Positions 1-7,181 are shown, counted from the stretch's first letter. The stretch: DNA of 8,269 nt from an uncultured Eubacteriales bacterium (GCA_902803675.1 CADCQZ010000286.1:1-8269); one strand, 5' to 3'. Notes: a model not told the origin generated them from the letters alone. A program made the numbers and translations.

Positions 1-880
1 CGGGAGCGGGAGCGGGGGAGGCAGGCGCCTGAGTGCTCTGCTGCATGGCCTGGCTGAACACCGCGGCAGCGCCGAAACCGGCGCCCAGTCCGGCAGCGCC
101 GTTCTGGTTCTGGGCGGCGTCACGGATCGCTTCGGCGGCCTGGTACTGGGTGTACTTGTTGAGGTCACCCACCACGCCCATGGAAGTGCGGCGGTCCATC
201 GCCTTTTCCACTTCCTCGGGCAGGGAGATGTTTTCGATGACGAAGGAATCCATCTTCAGGCCCAGGGGCATGAATTTCGGGTTGAGAACGCCCAGGGCAT
301 ACTGGCCCAGTTCGTCGTAATTGGCGGCCAGGTCCAGCGCGGGGATCTTGCTCTGAGCCACGATATCGCTCAGGCTGGAGGCGATGGTGCGCTTGAGATG
401 CTCGGTCACGCCGCTCACGGTAAAGTAGGCGTTGGTGCCGAATACCTGCTTGAGGAACACCACCGGGTCACTCACGGAGAAGGAATAGATGCCGTGAGCG
501 CGCAGACGGACCATGCCGAATTCGTTGTCCCGCATCATCACGGGATTGCTGGTCCCCCAGCGCTGGTTGAGGAACTGCTTGGTGTTGACGAAATAGACTT
601 CCGCCTTGAAGGGGGAATTGAAGCCGTATTTCCAGCTCTTGAGCATGGTCAGGATGGGCATGTTCTGGGTGGAAAGGGTGTAGCGGCCCGGGCCGAAGAC
701 GTCGGCCAGCTGGCCTTCGTTGACCATGACAGCCACCTGGCTCTCACGAACGATCAGCTGGGCACCCATCATGATCTCGTTGCCCTCTTTGTTGAAGCGA
801 TACACCATGGTATCGGAAGTGGCGTCGGTCCATTCGATCACGTCGATGAACTGGCCTGTGAGTTTTGAAAAGATACCCAT
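1..880 (-). CDS. SPFH-domain protein, virion-core-like, C-terminus cut by window edge
   Basis: Only the first 293 residues are present; the gene runs off the left edge. A short N-terminal stretch (residues 1-35) leads into an SPFH/band-7-like domain at roughly 38-235. Family-typical features are RESQVAVMVNEGQ near 45-57, the GPGRYTLST turn near 63-71, and the late stretch ending in EEVEKAMDRRTSMGVVGDLN (221-240). After it come a helix (Q245-Q259), a Gly/Ala-rich linker (260-275) and an Ala-Pro run at the edge. Relatives usually continue into a small zinc-ribbon, not visible here. There is no signal peptide or clear membrane helix, so the protein is probably cytoplasmic or peripherally membrane-associated. 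SPFH proteins form oligomeric rings or membrane microdomain scaffolds; this bacterial subgroup (YdjI-like, often labelled 'virion core protein') has no firm function. The ATG at 880 has GGAGG 7 bases upstream (888-892). The gap to the upstream pseudo-receiver gene is 22 bases, so the two are probably co-transcribed. Family assignment is confident; function is not. Confidence 0.93.
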   Translation of the reverse strand, partial: MGIFSKLTGQFIDVIEWTDATSDTMVYRFNKEGNEIMMGAQLIVRESQVAVMVNEGQLADVFGPGRYTLSTQNMPILTMLKSWKYGFNSPFKAEVYFVNTKQFLNQRWGTSNPVMMRDNEFGMVRLRAHGIYSFSVSDPVVFLKQVFGTNAYFTVSGVTEHLKRTIASSLSDIVAQSKIPALDLAANYDELGQYALGVLNPKFMPLGLKMDSFVIENISLPEEVEKAMDRRTSMGVVGDLNKYTQYQAAEAIRDAAQNQNGAAGLGAGFGAAAVFSQAMQQSTQAPASPAPAP

Positions 881-902
881 TTGTTTTCCTCCTTACTGTT
901 GA

Positions 903-1691
903 TCATTCCGTAAAGGCTCGAAGCGAGGGGATCAGCCCTCCCTGGACGATATTGATGTCCAGGTTAAGGTATTCCTTGATGGTGTGGAGGCAGTCCTCCA
1001 CGTGTTCGTCGGCCCTTTGCCTGAAATCATCCGTGTCCTGATCGATGCCGCCCTGGGGGATCGCCGCTACGCGGATATGACGGGGCGTGAGCACGGCCAC
1101 ATCATAATAGATGCGGTCCACATACCGGCCGAAGAAATTGTTCCTCAGGGCGCGCTCCAGGCGGTCCATGGCGTTCTGATGCTCGGAGATATACACATCG
1201 CCCTGGGGCATGTCCATCTCATAGACCATACAGGGTCTGGTAGCGCTCAGGTGGGACCTGATCAGCTTCAGCTGACGCTCCACCACGGAAAAATCCTCCA
1301 CCTCGCCGCACAGCAGACGGTGCATCAGTTCATCGCGCATCATCGTCCGCATCATGTCGTCGTTATAGGGGGCATCCGTCATGTTGGAGTGGATCTGATT
1401 GAGTACGGCAGCGGTCTCCTTGAGGTAGAGCATCTGCTTGTCCGGATCGCTGCACACGGTGAATACAGGCAGACTGGGCCGCTCAAAATGCAGGTAATTG
1501 GAGAGCATGGCAGCATCCTGCCCCTCGAGATAGAACCCCACGGCGTCGATCGCCCTGGAACTGAGCAGCCTGACAGCGTCATCGGCGCGGACAGCAAACA
1601 GTGGCTTTGAAAAGCCGATGGCGTTCAGGCTGATGGTCTCGAACAGGGAGCGGATCTCAGGATTGCCGGTCGCGAGCAGAAGTTTGTACAT
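903..1691 (-). CDS. Degenerate receiver-domain (pseudo-response-regulator) protein lacking DNA-binding output
   Basis: This 262-residue soluble protein resembles the N-terminal part of YesN/AraC-type response regulators. Residues 1-95 follow a receiver pattern: strand 1 (YKLLLAT), strand 3 (AIDAVGFYLEG, 48-57), strand 4 (LPVFTV, 74-79) and a late Lys in YLKET (K91). The acidic pair that should follow strand 1 reads TGNPE, and the phospho-acceptor Asp position is Y54 (or F53), so ordinary Asp phosphorylation looks impossible. Residues ~119-255 resemble the middle regulatory domain of YesN-like regulators, opening with a RDELMHRLLCG motif. The AraC helix-turn-helix pair expected afterwards is absent; the protein ends at 262. 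It may therefore act by protein contact rather than as a transcription factor, perhaps with the SPFH protein encoded 22 bases downstream. The ATG has a well-placed GGAGG, and a strong promoter lies just upstream. Family-level reading is moderately confident; the role is unknown. Confidence 0.72.
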   Translation of the reverse strand: MYKLLLATGNPEIRSLFETISLNAIGFSKPLFAVRADDAVRLLSSRAIDAVGFYLEGQDAAMLSNYLHFERPSLPVFTVCSDPDKQMLYLKETAAVLNQIHSNMTDAPYNDDMMRTMMRDELMHRLLCGEVEDFSVVERQLKLIRSHLSATRPCMVYEMDMPQGDVYISEHQNAMDRLERALRNNFFGRYVDRIYYDVAVLTPRHIRVAAIPQGGIDQDTDDFRQRADEHVEDCLHTIKEYLNLDINIVQGGLIPSLRAFTE

Positions 1692-1720
1692 CGAGAACCT
1701 CCTTCATCCTGTGCGCCGAC

Positions 1721-1749
1721 ATTATACAGCATTTCATAAAAAAGCACAA
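1721..1749 (-). promoter_or_regulatory. Sigma-A-type promoter for the pseudo-receiver/SPFH unit
   Basis: On the minus strand a perfect TATAAT (1726-1721) lies 17 bases after TTGTGC (1749-1744). The -35 box keeps the important TTG. Upstream (about 1750-1768) are A/T tracts that could act as an UP element. The predicted start near 1714 leaves a leader of about 20 bases carrying the GGAGG of the gene at 1691. The island is clearly AT-rich against its GC-rich surroundings. Confidence 0.78.
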
Positions 1750-1778
1750 TTATTTTTATGCATTTTTTTGGTTCTGTT

Positions 1779-1820
1779 CCCGCCGTCTCAGGCCCCTCCG
1801 GCGCTGTGCCGCGCGGCGGG
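1779..1820. repeat. Inverted repeat downstream of the SDR gene
   Basis: CCCGCCG at 1779-1785 pairs perfectly with CGGCGGG at 1814-1820 around a 28-base GC-rich loop that could fold further (GGC and GCC near its centre). It starts 11 bases past the SDR stop codon, so it may end or stabilise that transcript. No U-run follows it on either strand; an A-run follows on the minus strand. It is therefore not a standard intrinsic terminator. With the promoter at 1721-1749 this covers most of the 139-base gap between the two genes. Confidence 0.4.
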
Positions 1821-1830
1821 TCCGTGCGGT

Positions 1831-2670
1831 TCAGTCCGCTTTGTGAGCGCCGTAAAAAAGGGCGATGAGCCGGTTGAAATGAGCGCTGATCATGACACGG
1901 TGCAGGAACACCGCCGCGTGCTGCAGCGGGGAAGCGATGCATTTCCTTAAGGGGAGGTGTTTTTTCCGCAGGACCCTGACCAGCTTTTCGCCGAGCTTTT
2001 TCGGATCGCTTCCGTTCTCCTCGTCATGGCGGATGCTCTTGATCGTGCGCTCATAGGGCCCGCGGTAGGGGTTGTTTTCATCCATGCCCTCTCCATGGGC
2101 GCGGTAAGCGTTGGAGCCGCCCCGGTGGTCGCCGGGCTCCACCAGCATCACCTCGATCCCGAAGGGCCTTACCTCGGCCGCCAGGCTCTCGCAGAAACCT
2201 TCCAGGGCATGCTTGCTCGCCGTGTAGATCCCCTGGTAGGGGATGCCCAGCACGCCGTTGATGGAGGAGAAGCACACGATCCGTCCGTGGCCTCTTTCGC
2301 GCATCAGGGGGAGCGCCGCCTGGATCAAAAGCACCTGGCCGAGAAAGTTGGTCTCCAGCACTTTCCTCATTTCGTCAGCGGTGTAGTATTCGCAGGCGCC
2401 CAGATTGAGGATGCCCGCGCAGCCGATCAGGATGTCCGGCGCGCCGGCCGCGGCCTCCGCTTCCCGGGCAAAGGCCGTTACGGAGGCCTGATCCGTCACG
2501 TCCAGATACCTTTTCGCGCCCACGGGGGTATCCTCTTCCGGTCTTGAAAAGGATCTGGCGCCGGATACCACCCGGTGGCCGGCCGCGTGAAAGGCTTCCG
2601 CCGTGAAGCGTCCCAGTCCGCTGGAGGCGCCGCTGATCCATACTGAGCATTTTCCGCCGTAATCGAACAT
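1831..2670 (-). CDS. Short-chain dehydrogenase/reductase (classical SDR)
   Basis: This 279-residue Rossmann-fold oxidoreductase should use NAD(H) or NADP(H). The glycine-rich cofactor loop is SGASSGLG (13-20; the family's TGxxxGxG with Thr replaced by Ser). Also visible are DVTD (57-60) for adenine contact, GCAG at 83-86 (variant of NNAG), the structural Asn N109, the catalytic Ser in CFSSING (135/136), and Tyr149 with Lys153 in the YTASK motif. The VEPG at 177-180 marks the end of the nicotinamide-binding strand. Length and motifs are complete, so it should be active. The basic/hydrophobic tail after ~225 is common in the subgroup that acts on lipids, retinol-like compounds or ketoacyl substrates. 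The substrate cannot be read from sequence. The ATG at 2670 is preceded by an AAGGA-type site, and the gene begins 21 bases after the beta-helix gene, so they probably share a transcript. The pairing suggests no clear common pathway. Confidence 0.94.
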   Translation of the reverse strand: MFDYGGKCSVWISGASSGLGRFTAEAFHAAGHRVVSGARSFSRPEEDTPVGAKRYLDVTDQASVTAFAREAEAAAGAPDILIGCAGILNLGACEYYTADEMRKVLETNFLGQVLLIQAALPLMRERGHGRIVCFSSINGVLGIPYQGIYTASKHALEGFCESLAAEVRPFGIEVMLVEPGDHRGGSNAYRAHGEGMDENNPYRGPYERTIKSIRHDEENGSDPKKLGEKLVRVLRKKHLPLRKCIASPLQHAAVFLHRVMISAHFNRLIALFYGAHKAD

Positions 2671-2691
2671 GTTCCCGTCCTTTCTGTCCCC

Positions 2692-4365
2692 TTATTGTTC
2701 CAGGGGATCGCCGGAACACCGGTCCGTCTGGGTCCAGGTCACCACATCCTGCCCGTTTCTGCGCAGGGTATAACTGCCGCCGGTCACGATGCTGTCGCAG
2801 CTGAGCCACAGGGAAACGTGATCCGCGGCGAGGGCAAAGGTCATCATTTCATTCCCGTTCCCGTCCATGAGAACGTAAGCGCCCGCCGGGTAAAGGCCCC
2901 CGTTTGATATATAGGTGTTCACGCTGCCTTCCCCGGGCACGGCACAGATCCCGCCGAAGGCCGCGACAGCGCCTCCGGTCACGGTGACCGCCCCTTTCGC
3001 GTCCATGGAACCCGCCGTCACATCGGCCCCGGCACCGGTCCTGATCAGCGTGTATCCGCCGGTGATCGTGATGTCCCCGTTGGAATCCACCGCGTCGGTA
3101 TCTCCGCCCGGCGTCGTCACATCCACGGTGCCGCCGGAGATCATGATAAGGGGCGTATCGGCGCCGGCGCAGGCGTTGATCCCGTCGTCCCGGGCGCTGA
3201 TGGATACGCTGCCGCCTTCGATCAGGACCCTGTTGGCCTCCAGCCCTTCATGCGCCTCCGTGACGCGGACGCTCCCGCCGGCTATCGTCAGGGTGCCGTC
3301 GGCGTGGATGGCGTCATCCGCCGCGCTGATGGTGACGGCGCCTCCGGTGACAGCGGCGTCACCGGCGCCCGTCGTGCCGTTCTCAAGGGCCGTGCCGCGG
3401 GAAGCGTGGATGCCGTCGTCCGCGGCGGAGATGCTGACCCGGCCGCTCCCGACGGTGATCCTGTTCTCGGCCTTGATGCCTTTGGCGCTGCGGCTCTCTC
3501 CGTTCCCTGCCGGTGAAGCGTCTGCGGCCCGGCCCGTCGTGGATATGTTGAGCACGGCATCTTCCCCGGTGACGATCACGTCATGCGCGGCGCTGATGCC
3601 GTCGAAGGCCGCGTACAGGTCGATATGCCCGCCGAGGATCGTCACGTCCCCGCGCTGCTTGCCTTTCTTGGATATATCGGTCGACCGGGTCCTGATGCCG
3701 TCGCTGCCGGTGCTCTCAAGCACCAGGCTGCCGCTCTCGACGGTGACCGAATCGTTTCCGCGCAGGGCATTGCCGGCGGATGTTACTTTGAGGGTCAGGT
3801 TGCGTATCTTCAGGTCGTCTTTGGATTTGATGCCCGCGTAAGCCCCGGAGGTGACGATCAGGATCCCCCGGCCGCTGATCTTCAGGTCTTCATCCGACCA
3901 TACGGCGGCGTCATGCTCTTCTTCCTCCGCGAAGGTCGTCCGTCCGTCGGTGATCACGTTATAGGTGTTCTTTTTCGCTTCGATGTCGATCTTGCCGGCG
4001 CTTTTGACCGTGATCGGCGCGCCGGTGGAGCAGGTGACGGCCGCCCCTTTGAGCCCCAGGGTGACCTCGGCTTCCCCGGCGTCCACCACGACACGGCCGT
4101 TCAGCGCGCCCCTGAGTATATACTCACCGCCTCTGGTGATGGTGTAGACACCGTTGTCTCCGGCCACTTCGGTCCCGCTCCCGTCGGTCAGGGCGAAGGG
4201 GCCCGCGGGCGTCATGGCGTCAAACTCGGGATCGGGGATCGTTTCGGCCGCCGCCGCCGGGATCTCGGGAATGCGGTAAGTCTCCGAAGCACCGGCGCCG
4301 CCGGCGGTCAGGAGCATCACGGCGCAGACGAAAAGGCAGGCGCCCGTTTTTTTCTTTATCGGCAT
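2692..4365 (-). CDS. Secreted right-handed beta-helix protein, carbohydrate-binding domain family (PF14262/DUF4353)
   Basis: The start is placed at 4365, not further upstream. That ATG has GAGGAG at 4370-4375 and opens a clean Sec signal peptide (MPIKKKTG, hydrophobic core 9-20, cleavage probably after AGA at 24-26). The mature protein to residue 557 is built of short Gly/Asp-rich rungs: STGSDGIRT (~218), AFDGISAA (~253), AADDGIHA (314-321), AADDAIHA (348-355), AHEGLEAN (371-378), ARDDGINA (391-398). These alternate with GGSVSIS-like strands. This is the right-handed beta-helix pattern of the PF14262 family. The best-known member, from recall Clostridium thermocellum Cthe_2159, has a pectate-lyase-like fold and binds cellulose and acidic sugars, with calcium. 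No lipobox, sortase motif or dockerin is seen, so it is probably released or wall-associated. A compact C-terminal domain (~480-557) follows the helix. Binding is more likely than catalysis; the ligand is unknown. It follows the upstream terminator, and no convincing promoter is visible in the 90-base gap. Confidence 0.9.
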   Translation of the reverse strand: MPIKKKTGACLFVCAVMLLTAGGAGASETYRIPEIPAAAAETIPDPEFDAMTPAGPFALTDGSGTEVAGDNGVYTITRGGEYILRGALNGRVVVDAGEAEVTLGLKGAAVTCSTGAPITVKSAGKIDIEAKKNTYNVITDGRTTFAEEEEHDAAVWSDEDLKISGRGILIVTSGAYAGIKSKDDLKIRNLTLKVTSAGNALRGNDSVTVESGSLVLESTGSDGIRTRSTDISKKGKQRGDVTILGGHIDLYAAFDGISAAHDVIVTGEDAVLNISTTGRAADASPAGNGESRSAKGIKAENRITVGSGRVSISAADDGIHASRGTALENGTTGAGDAAVTGGAVTISAADDAIHADGTLTIAGGSVRVTEAHEGLEANRVLIEGGSVSISARDDGINACAGADTPLIMISGGTVDVTTPGGDTDAVDSNGDITITGGYTLIRTGAGADVTAGSMDAKGAVTVTGGAVAAFGGICAVPGEGSVNTYISNGGLYPAGAYVLMDGNGNEMMTFALAADHVSLWLSCDSIVTGGSYTLRRNGQDVVTWTQTDRCSGDPLEQ

Positions 4366-4392
4366 GGCTCTCCTCACTTGATCGGATAACAG

Positions 4393-4434
4393 GGCCGGCA
4401 ATGATCCGGCCGCGTCAGATCCGCCTTGCGGCGG
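4393..4434. repeat. Two small GC-rich hairpins in the leader of the beta-helix gene
   Basis: GGCCGG (4393-4398) pairs with CCGGCC (4406-4411) over a 7-base loop, and CCGCC (4421-4425) pairs with GGCGG (4430-4434) over a 4-base loop. Both sit between the intrinsic terminator and the start codon at 4365. They could be leader structures on a transcript reading past the terminator, or chance folds in GC-rich DNA. No promoter with both boxes could be found in this gap. Confidence 0.35.
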
Positions 4435-4466
4435 AAAGAAAAAAGTGCGGGATGTCAATCCCGCAC
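4435..4466 (-). terminator. Strong intrinsic terminator overlapping the end of the Lgt-like gene
   Basis: On the minus strand an 8-bp perfect stem (GTGCGGGA, 4466-4459, with TCCCGCAC, 4452-4445) encloses a 6-base loop and is followed directly by TTTTTTCTTT (4444-4435). The last codons of the Lgt-like gene form the upstream arm, and its TGA stop (4457-4455) lies in the loop. It should end the unit started at the 7182-7210 promoter. Confidence 0.93.
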
Positions 4467-5402
4467 GCTCCTCCAGGCGATCGTGCCCATCAGCGCTCCG
4501 CAGAGGCCGAGCAGGCCGTATGTCAGCCAGTCGGTGAAGTAGATCACGTTATCCCCGAGGATCAGGGGCTTGTCCACCGAGAATTCCAGCGCCACGCAGC
4601 CGCCGATCAGCACGGCCATGGCCAGGATGGAAAGCACGGCTTTCTTTCCTTTGTACCTGCCTTTTATCACGGCCCAGATCACCGGCAGCACCAGGATGAT
4701 GGCGCAGAAAAGCTGATTCACCCTGACGAAGCTCCACTTGATGACCTGATCGCGTCTCAGGCTTTCCAGAAGGATCTCGCCGGCGCAGTACAATACCAGG
4801 CCAAGCTTGGCGGTCCTGAGCCCTTCCGGGTTTTTCCGGATGTACATGAGCAGGATCAGGCAGCAGACGATCCCATAGAGGCCCGCCCAGAAGAATATCG
4901 CGGCGGACCTGAACTGCGGCCACTCCGGGTCGGCGGCATAGCTCAGGGGGAAGAAGGCGATCTCGGTATCCTCGCCGTTGCCCTGGCCGCACAGGGGCTC
5001 GACAAAGCGCAACACGGCGATCAGAAAGGTCAGGGCCGGGGCCAGGCAGTTGAGGGACTTTTTGACTCCCTCCCGGTCCCGGGCACCCAGGAAAGCGGCG
5101 AGACATACGCCCAGAAGCGTGCCCAGGAACATGAAACCGCCCCGCCACGGCGCGAGCAGGAAGAGGATGCCCTCGTCTTCCAGAAAGCTCCTGAGCTTCA
5201 CGAGCGCGTAAAGGAAGTGGCCGGCGAAGATCCCCAGCGGGATGGCGAAAAGGGCCGTTCTCTCAGCTGTATCCCTGTCCGGCCCGTACCGCCGGGCCAG
5301 GAGCAGGTACAGGCATACGCTGATCAGGCATCCCGCGGCGGCTGCCAGGCTGTAGGCCGTTACCGTGAAAGGGCCGGCTGTCAGGAGAGGTTCCACGTCC
5401 AT
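4455..5402 (-). CDS. Lgt-fold integral membrane protein (prolipoprotein diacylglyceryl transferase paralogue, altered active site)
   Basis: This 315-residue polytopic membrane protein aligns by eye with Lgt across its length. GPFTVTAYSL (10-19) matches the start including essential Tyr26 (here Y17), WRGGFMFLGTLLGV (86-99) matches the HGG signature, LRFVEPLCGQG (131-141) matches GRxGNFING, and LYCAGEILLESLRRD (204-218) matches the late YxxxRxxxE region. Two late helices (about 257-275 and 292-310) extend past that region. By E. coli numbering (from memory), Y26, R143, Y235, E243 and R246 are kept, but H103 is L93, N146 is E135 and R239 is E209. True Lgt transfers diacylglyceryl from phosphatidylglycerol to the lipobox Cys of prolipoproteins; these changes argue against that reaction here. 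The start ATG lies two bases past the stop of the glycosidase gene, and its GGAGG is inside that gene's end, so translation is probably coupled. None of the three neighbouring secreted proteins has a lipobox. Fold assignment is fairly sure; activity is unknown. Confidence 0.82.
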   Translation of the reverse strand: MDVEPLLTAGPFTVTAYSLAAAAGCLISVCLYLLLARRYGPDRDTAERTALFAIPLGIFAGHFLYALVKLRSFLEDEGILFLLAPWRGGFMFLGTLLGVCLAAFLGARDREGVKKSLNCLAPALTFLIAVLRFVEPLCGQGNGEDTEIAFFPLSYAADPEWPQFRSAAIFFWAGLYGIVCCLILLMYIRKNPEGLRTAKLGLVLYCAGEILLESLRRDQVIKWSFVRVNQLFCAIILVLPVIWAVIKGRYKGKKAVLSILAMAVLIGGCVALEFSVDKPLILGDNVIYFTDWLTYGLLGLCGALMGTIAWRSVRD

Positions 5403-5404
5403 GA

Positions 5405-6289
5405 TCAGTCCTCCTGCCAGGCGCTGACGAAGCAGATGATGTCGTTGATCTGGCGGCTCTTGGGGGAATCGAAGGTGTTCAGCTTTTCACCCCTGAAGAC
5501 CAGCGCGGCGGAGGTGCCGCCGTCCAGGTTGTAGGCCTGCTGTACGCCCAGGCTGTAGACGAACTCGGCCCAGTCCGCGATCACCATGCCCTCGCTGCCC
5601 GGGTTGCTCTGCCCGGCGCAGACCACGCACAGATACTCCAGCGGGCCCACCTGGCACAGGGCGCTGCGCTGGGCCTTCACATTGGGGCCGTAGCCCTGGT
5701 TGATGAACTTTTCCACCTTCACACCGTCGATGACCAGGCCGGGGCCGAAGGCGTAGCTGTTGACGATGGTGCCTTCGAAGTTCTCGAAGACATCCCTTTT
5801 GGCCTGCTGATAGATGTGCAGGTCGCCCTTCTCGTCGATCACCAGGCCGTCGAAGTAGCCGGTGGGGTTATGCTTCTTCACCACGCCCTGCCTCACGCAG
5901 TAGCGGCCCATCTCCGGGGAGAAGGTCTGGTAGAAGTCGCCGTTCATGGCCACGACGGCGCCGGCCATGGCGGCCAGCTGGATCGCGTGCTTGGTGCTCC
6001 GGCCGTCACTGCTGGCCTGGAAAGCCCTGATCTGGCTGGGATCGGCGATCTTGATGTGAGCGATCACGTAGTCGGATTCGTAGGCGCGGCCCCATTCGAA
6101 GGTCACCTTGATGGAGGGGTCCTCGTAGCCTTCCTCGGTATAGTACTTTTCATCCGGGGCGGGCACGGATTTCTCGTCGATGGGGATCGGGACGATCTCG
6201 GCCCCGGCCGTGATGATCTCGGAGGGCACGAGGAAGCACATGAGCACGACCATCAGGATGATGCCGATCTTGAGCAGATTCTTTTTCAT
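5405..6289 (-). CDS. Phosphodiester glycosidase family protein (NAGPA domain, PF09992)
   Basis: This 294-residue protein has an N-terminal hydrophobic segment (about 7-21 after MKKNLLK). It is a signal peptide or anchor that exports the rest; no good lipobox surrounds C18. The NAGPA domain spans about 75-290, with its hallmarks present: MNGDFY (115-120), the AFGPGLVIDG strand-turn (180-189), a QRSAL segment (207-211) and YNLDGGTSA (253-261), the family's strongest motif. Human NAGPA (uncovering enzyme) cleaves GlcNAc from a phosphodiester on lysosomal enzymes. Bacterial relatives are inferred to hydrolyse sugar-1-phosphodiester bonds in exopolysaccharides, teichoic acids or similar polymers; the substrate here is not known. 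ATG at 6289 has GGAGG at 6301-6305. The gene sits 33 bases after the DUF6273 gene and two bases before the Lgt-like gene, in the middle of one unit. The key motifs look intact, so an active enzyme outside the membrane is expected. Confidence 0.93.
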   Translation of the reverse strand: MKKNLLKIGIILMVVLMCFLVPSEIITAGAEIVPIPIDEKSVPAPDEKYYTEEGYEDPSIKVTFEWGRAYESDYVIAHIKIADPSQIRAFQASSDGRSTKHAIQLAAMAGAVVAMNGDFYQTFSPEMGRYCVRQGVVKKHNPTGYFDGLVIDEKGDLHIYQQAKRDVFENFEGTIVNSYAFGPGLVIDGVKVEKFINQGYGPNVKAQRSALCQVGPLEYLCVVCAGQSNPGSEGMVIADWAEFVYSLGVQQAYNLDGGTSAALVFRGEKLNTFDSPKSRQINDIICFVSAWQED

Positions 6290-6322
6290 AGTATGCGATA
6301 CCTCCGGTTTGATGTCTTATCT

Positions 6323-7120
6323 TCAGGGCTGCGCGGTCTTAAGGATGTAGGGATCGTCCTTGAGGCCGCTTCCGCCGGCAATGGTGACCTGATCGAGAAG
6401 GACGGTCACGGCGGGCCTCACGCCCACGTCCCTGCGGGTATACACCCCGTAGCTCAGGTGCCCGTCATAGCCGCACAGCTGCAGCATGATGCCGTTTTCG
6501 GTGGCCGATTTAAAGGCGATCACCCAGTGGGGGGAAGAGTGGTAGGAAGGATCCACATAGAGCTTTTTCGGATGGGACCATTTTTTGCTCCCCGGGAACA
6601 GTTCCAGAGTCGTGGCGTAGGGCGTCGCGTAAGCCTGGCGGATCTTCTGCACGCCGAACAGGGCTGCCGGGAACCCGTAGGCGGTGGTGGTGTACTGCTC
6701 GGTGGTCAGGGGATAGATCTTTCCGTAATATGTATCCTTCAGAGCGGCCTGCTCTTCGGCGCCGAACATGGTATCGAGCATCTCGCTGTTCATCCAGGTG
6801 TACAGGTCGCTCTGGATGAAATCCGTGAGCCGGCGGAAATTGCGGGTCTTTACAGCGTCGTTCTCATTGTCGCAGTAGATCACCTGCTGCAGGTCCAGCA
6901 CGTATTCGCTCAGGATGAGCGCCGCGCCGTCTTCCACGCCCAGGACACGCCAGAGCACGCTGCGGACGGTGCCGTCCTCTTCATAGGGATATTCCCCGAA
7001 AGTCACATACTGCCATTTATCCTCTTTGTCGTATCCCCGGATCAGGGATGCGCTCTCGCTCAGGGCTGTGCTCCCTGCCAGCGAAAGCATGATCAGTAGT
7101 AAGGCTGTGATCTTCTTCAT
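6323..7120 (-). CDS. Secreted DUF6273-like domain protein
   Basis: The start is placed at 7120, where ATG has GGAAGGAA (7127-7134) six bases upstream and opens a signal peptide (MKKITALLLIMLSLAG, cleavage near residues 20-24). The open frame extends upstream of this but would run through the promoter. The 265-residue product has the DUF6273 layout: YVTFGEYP (39-46), VLWRVLGVEDGAALILSEY (55-73), a LYTWMNSEML stretch (106-115) followed by an E-rich helix (E122-L127), and the closing GVRPAVTV (233-240). It ends in a GGSGLKDDPYIL tail. This domain is common in secreted or surface proteins of gut Clostridia and has no known activity. The usual WWLRS-like segment is diverged (SSPHWVIAFKS, 195-205). 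No lipobox or membrane anchor follows the signal peptide. It is the first gene of a unit with the glycosidase and the Lgt-like protein. Fold-family call is moderately firm; function unknown. Confidence 0.75.
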   Translation of the reverse strand: MKKITALLLIMLSLAGSTALSESASLIRGYDKEDKWQYVTFGEYPYEEDGTVRSVLWRVLGVEDGAALILSEYVLDLQQVIYCDNENDAVKTRNFRRLTDFIQSDLYTWMNSEMLDTMFGAEEQAALKDTYYGKIYPLTTEQYTTTAYGFPAALFGVQKIRQAYATPYATTLELFPGSKKWSHPKKLYVDPSYHSSPHWVIAFKSATENGIMLQLCGYDGHLSYGVYTRRDVGVRPAVTVLLDQVTIAGGSGLKDDPYILKTAQP

Positions 7121-7181
7121 CTCGCGTTCCTTCCGTTCTGCCGGCCGGTCCCATGTGATCGGCCGAAATATACCAGTAAAC

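Noticed and set aside
1779..1820. Inverted repeat considered as an intrinsic terminator for the SDR gene
   Set aside because: The loop is long and no U-run follows on either strand, so it is listed only as an inverted repeat.
2915..3841. Plus-strand open frame of 308 codons, Pro/Ser/Thr-rich, opposite the beta-helix gene
   Set aside because: The apparent repeats mirror the beta-helix rungs on the other strand; no start signal of quality and no known family.
4453..4458. Loop of the terminator reads TTGACA on the minus strand, a perfect -35 consensus
   Set aside because: At 16-18 bases downstream the sequence is GC-rich (CCGCC-like) with no -10 box, so it is chance within the hairpin.
4366..4458. 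Upstream extension of the beta-helix gene to a TTG at 4458
   Set aside because: It would add 31 residues before a clean signal peptide and run through the terminator; the ATG at 4365 has GAGGAG.
4401..5534. Plus-strand open frame of 377 codons opposite the Lgt-like gene
   Set aside because: Highly polar, Gln/Glu/His-rich and without a domain, while the minus strand gives a coherent membrane protein with its own ribosome binding site.
5816..7099. Long plus-strand open frame of 427 codons antisense to the glycosidase and DUF6273 genes
   Set aside because: Its product is rich in His, Val, Gly and Asp with no recognisable domain, and it crosses two clear minus-strand genes and their gap. It is the usual shadow frame of GC-rich coding DNA.
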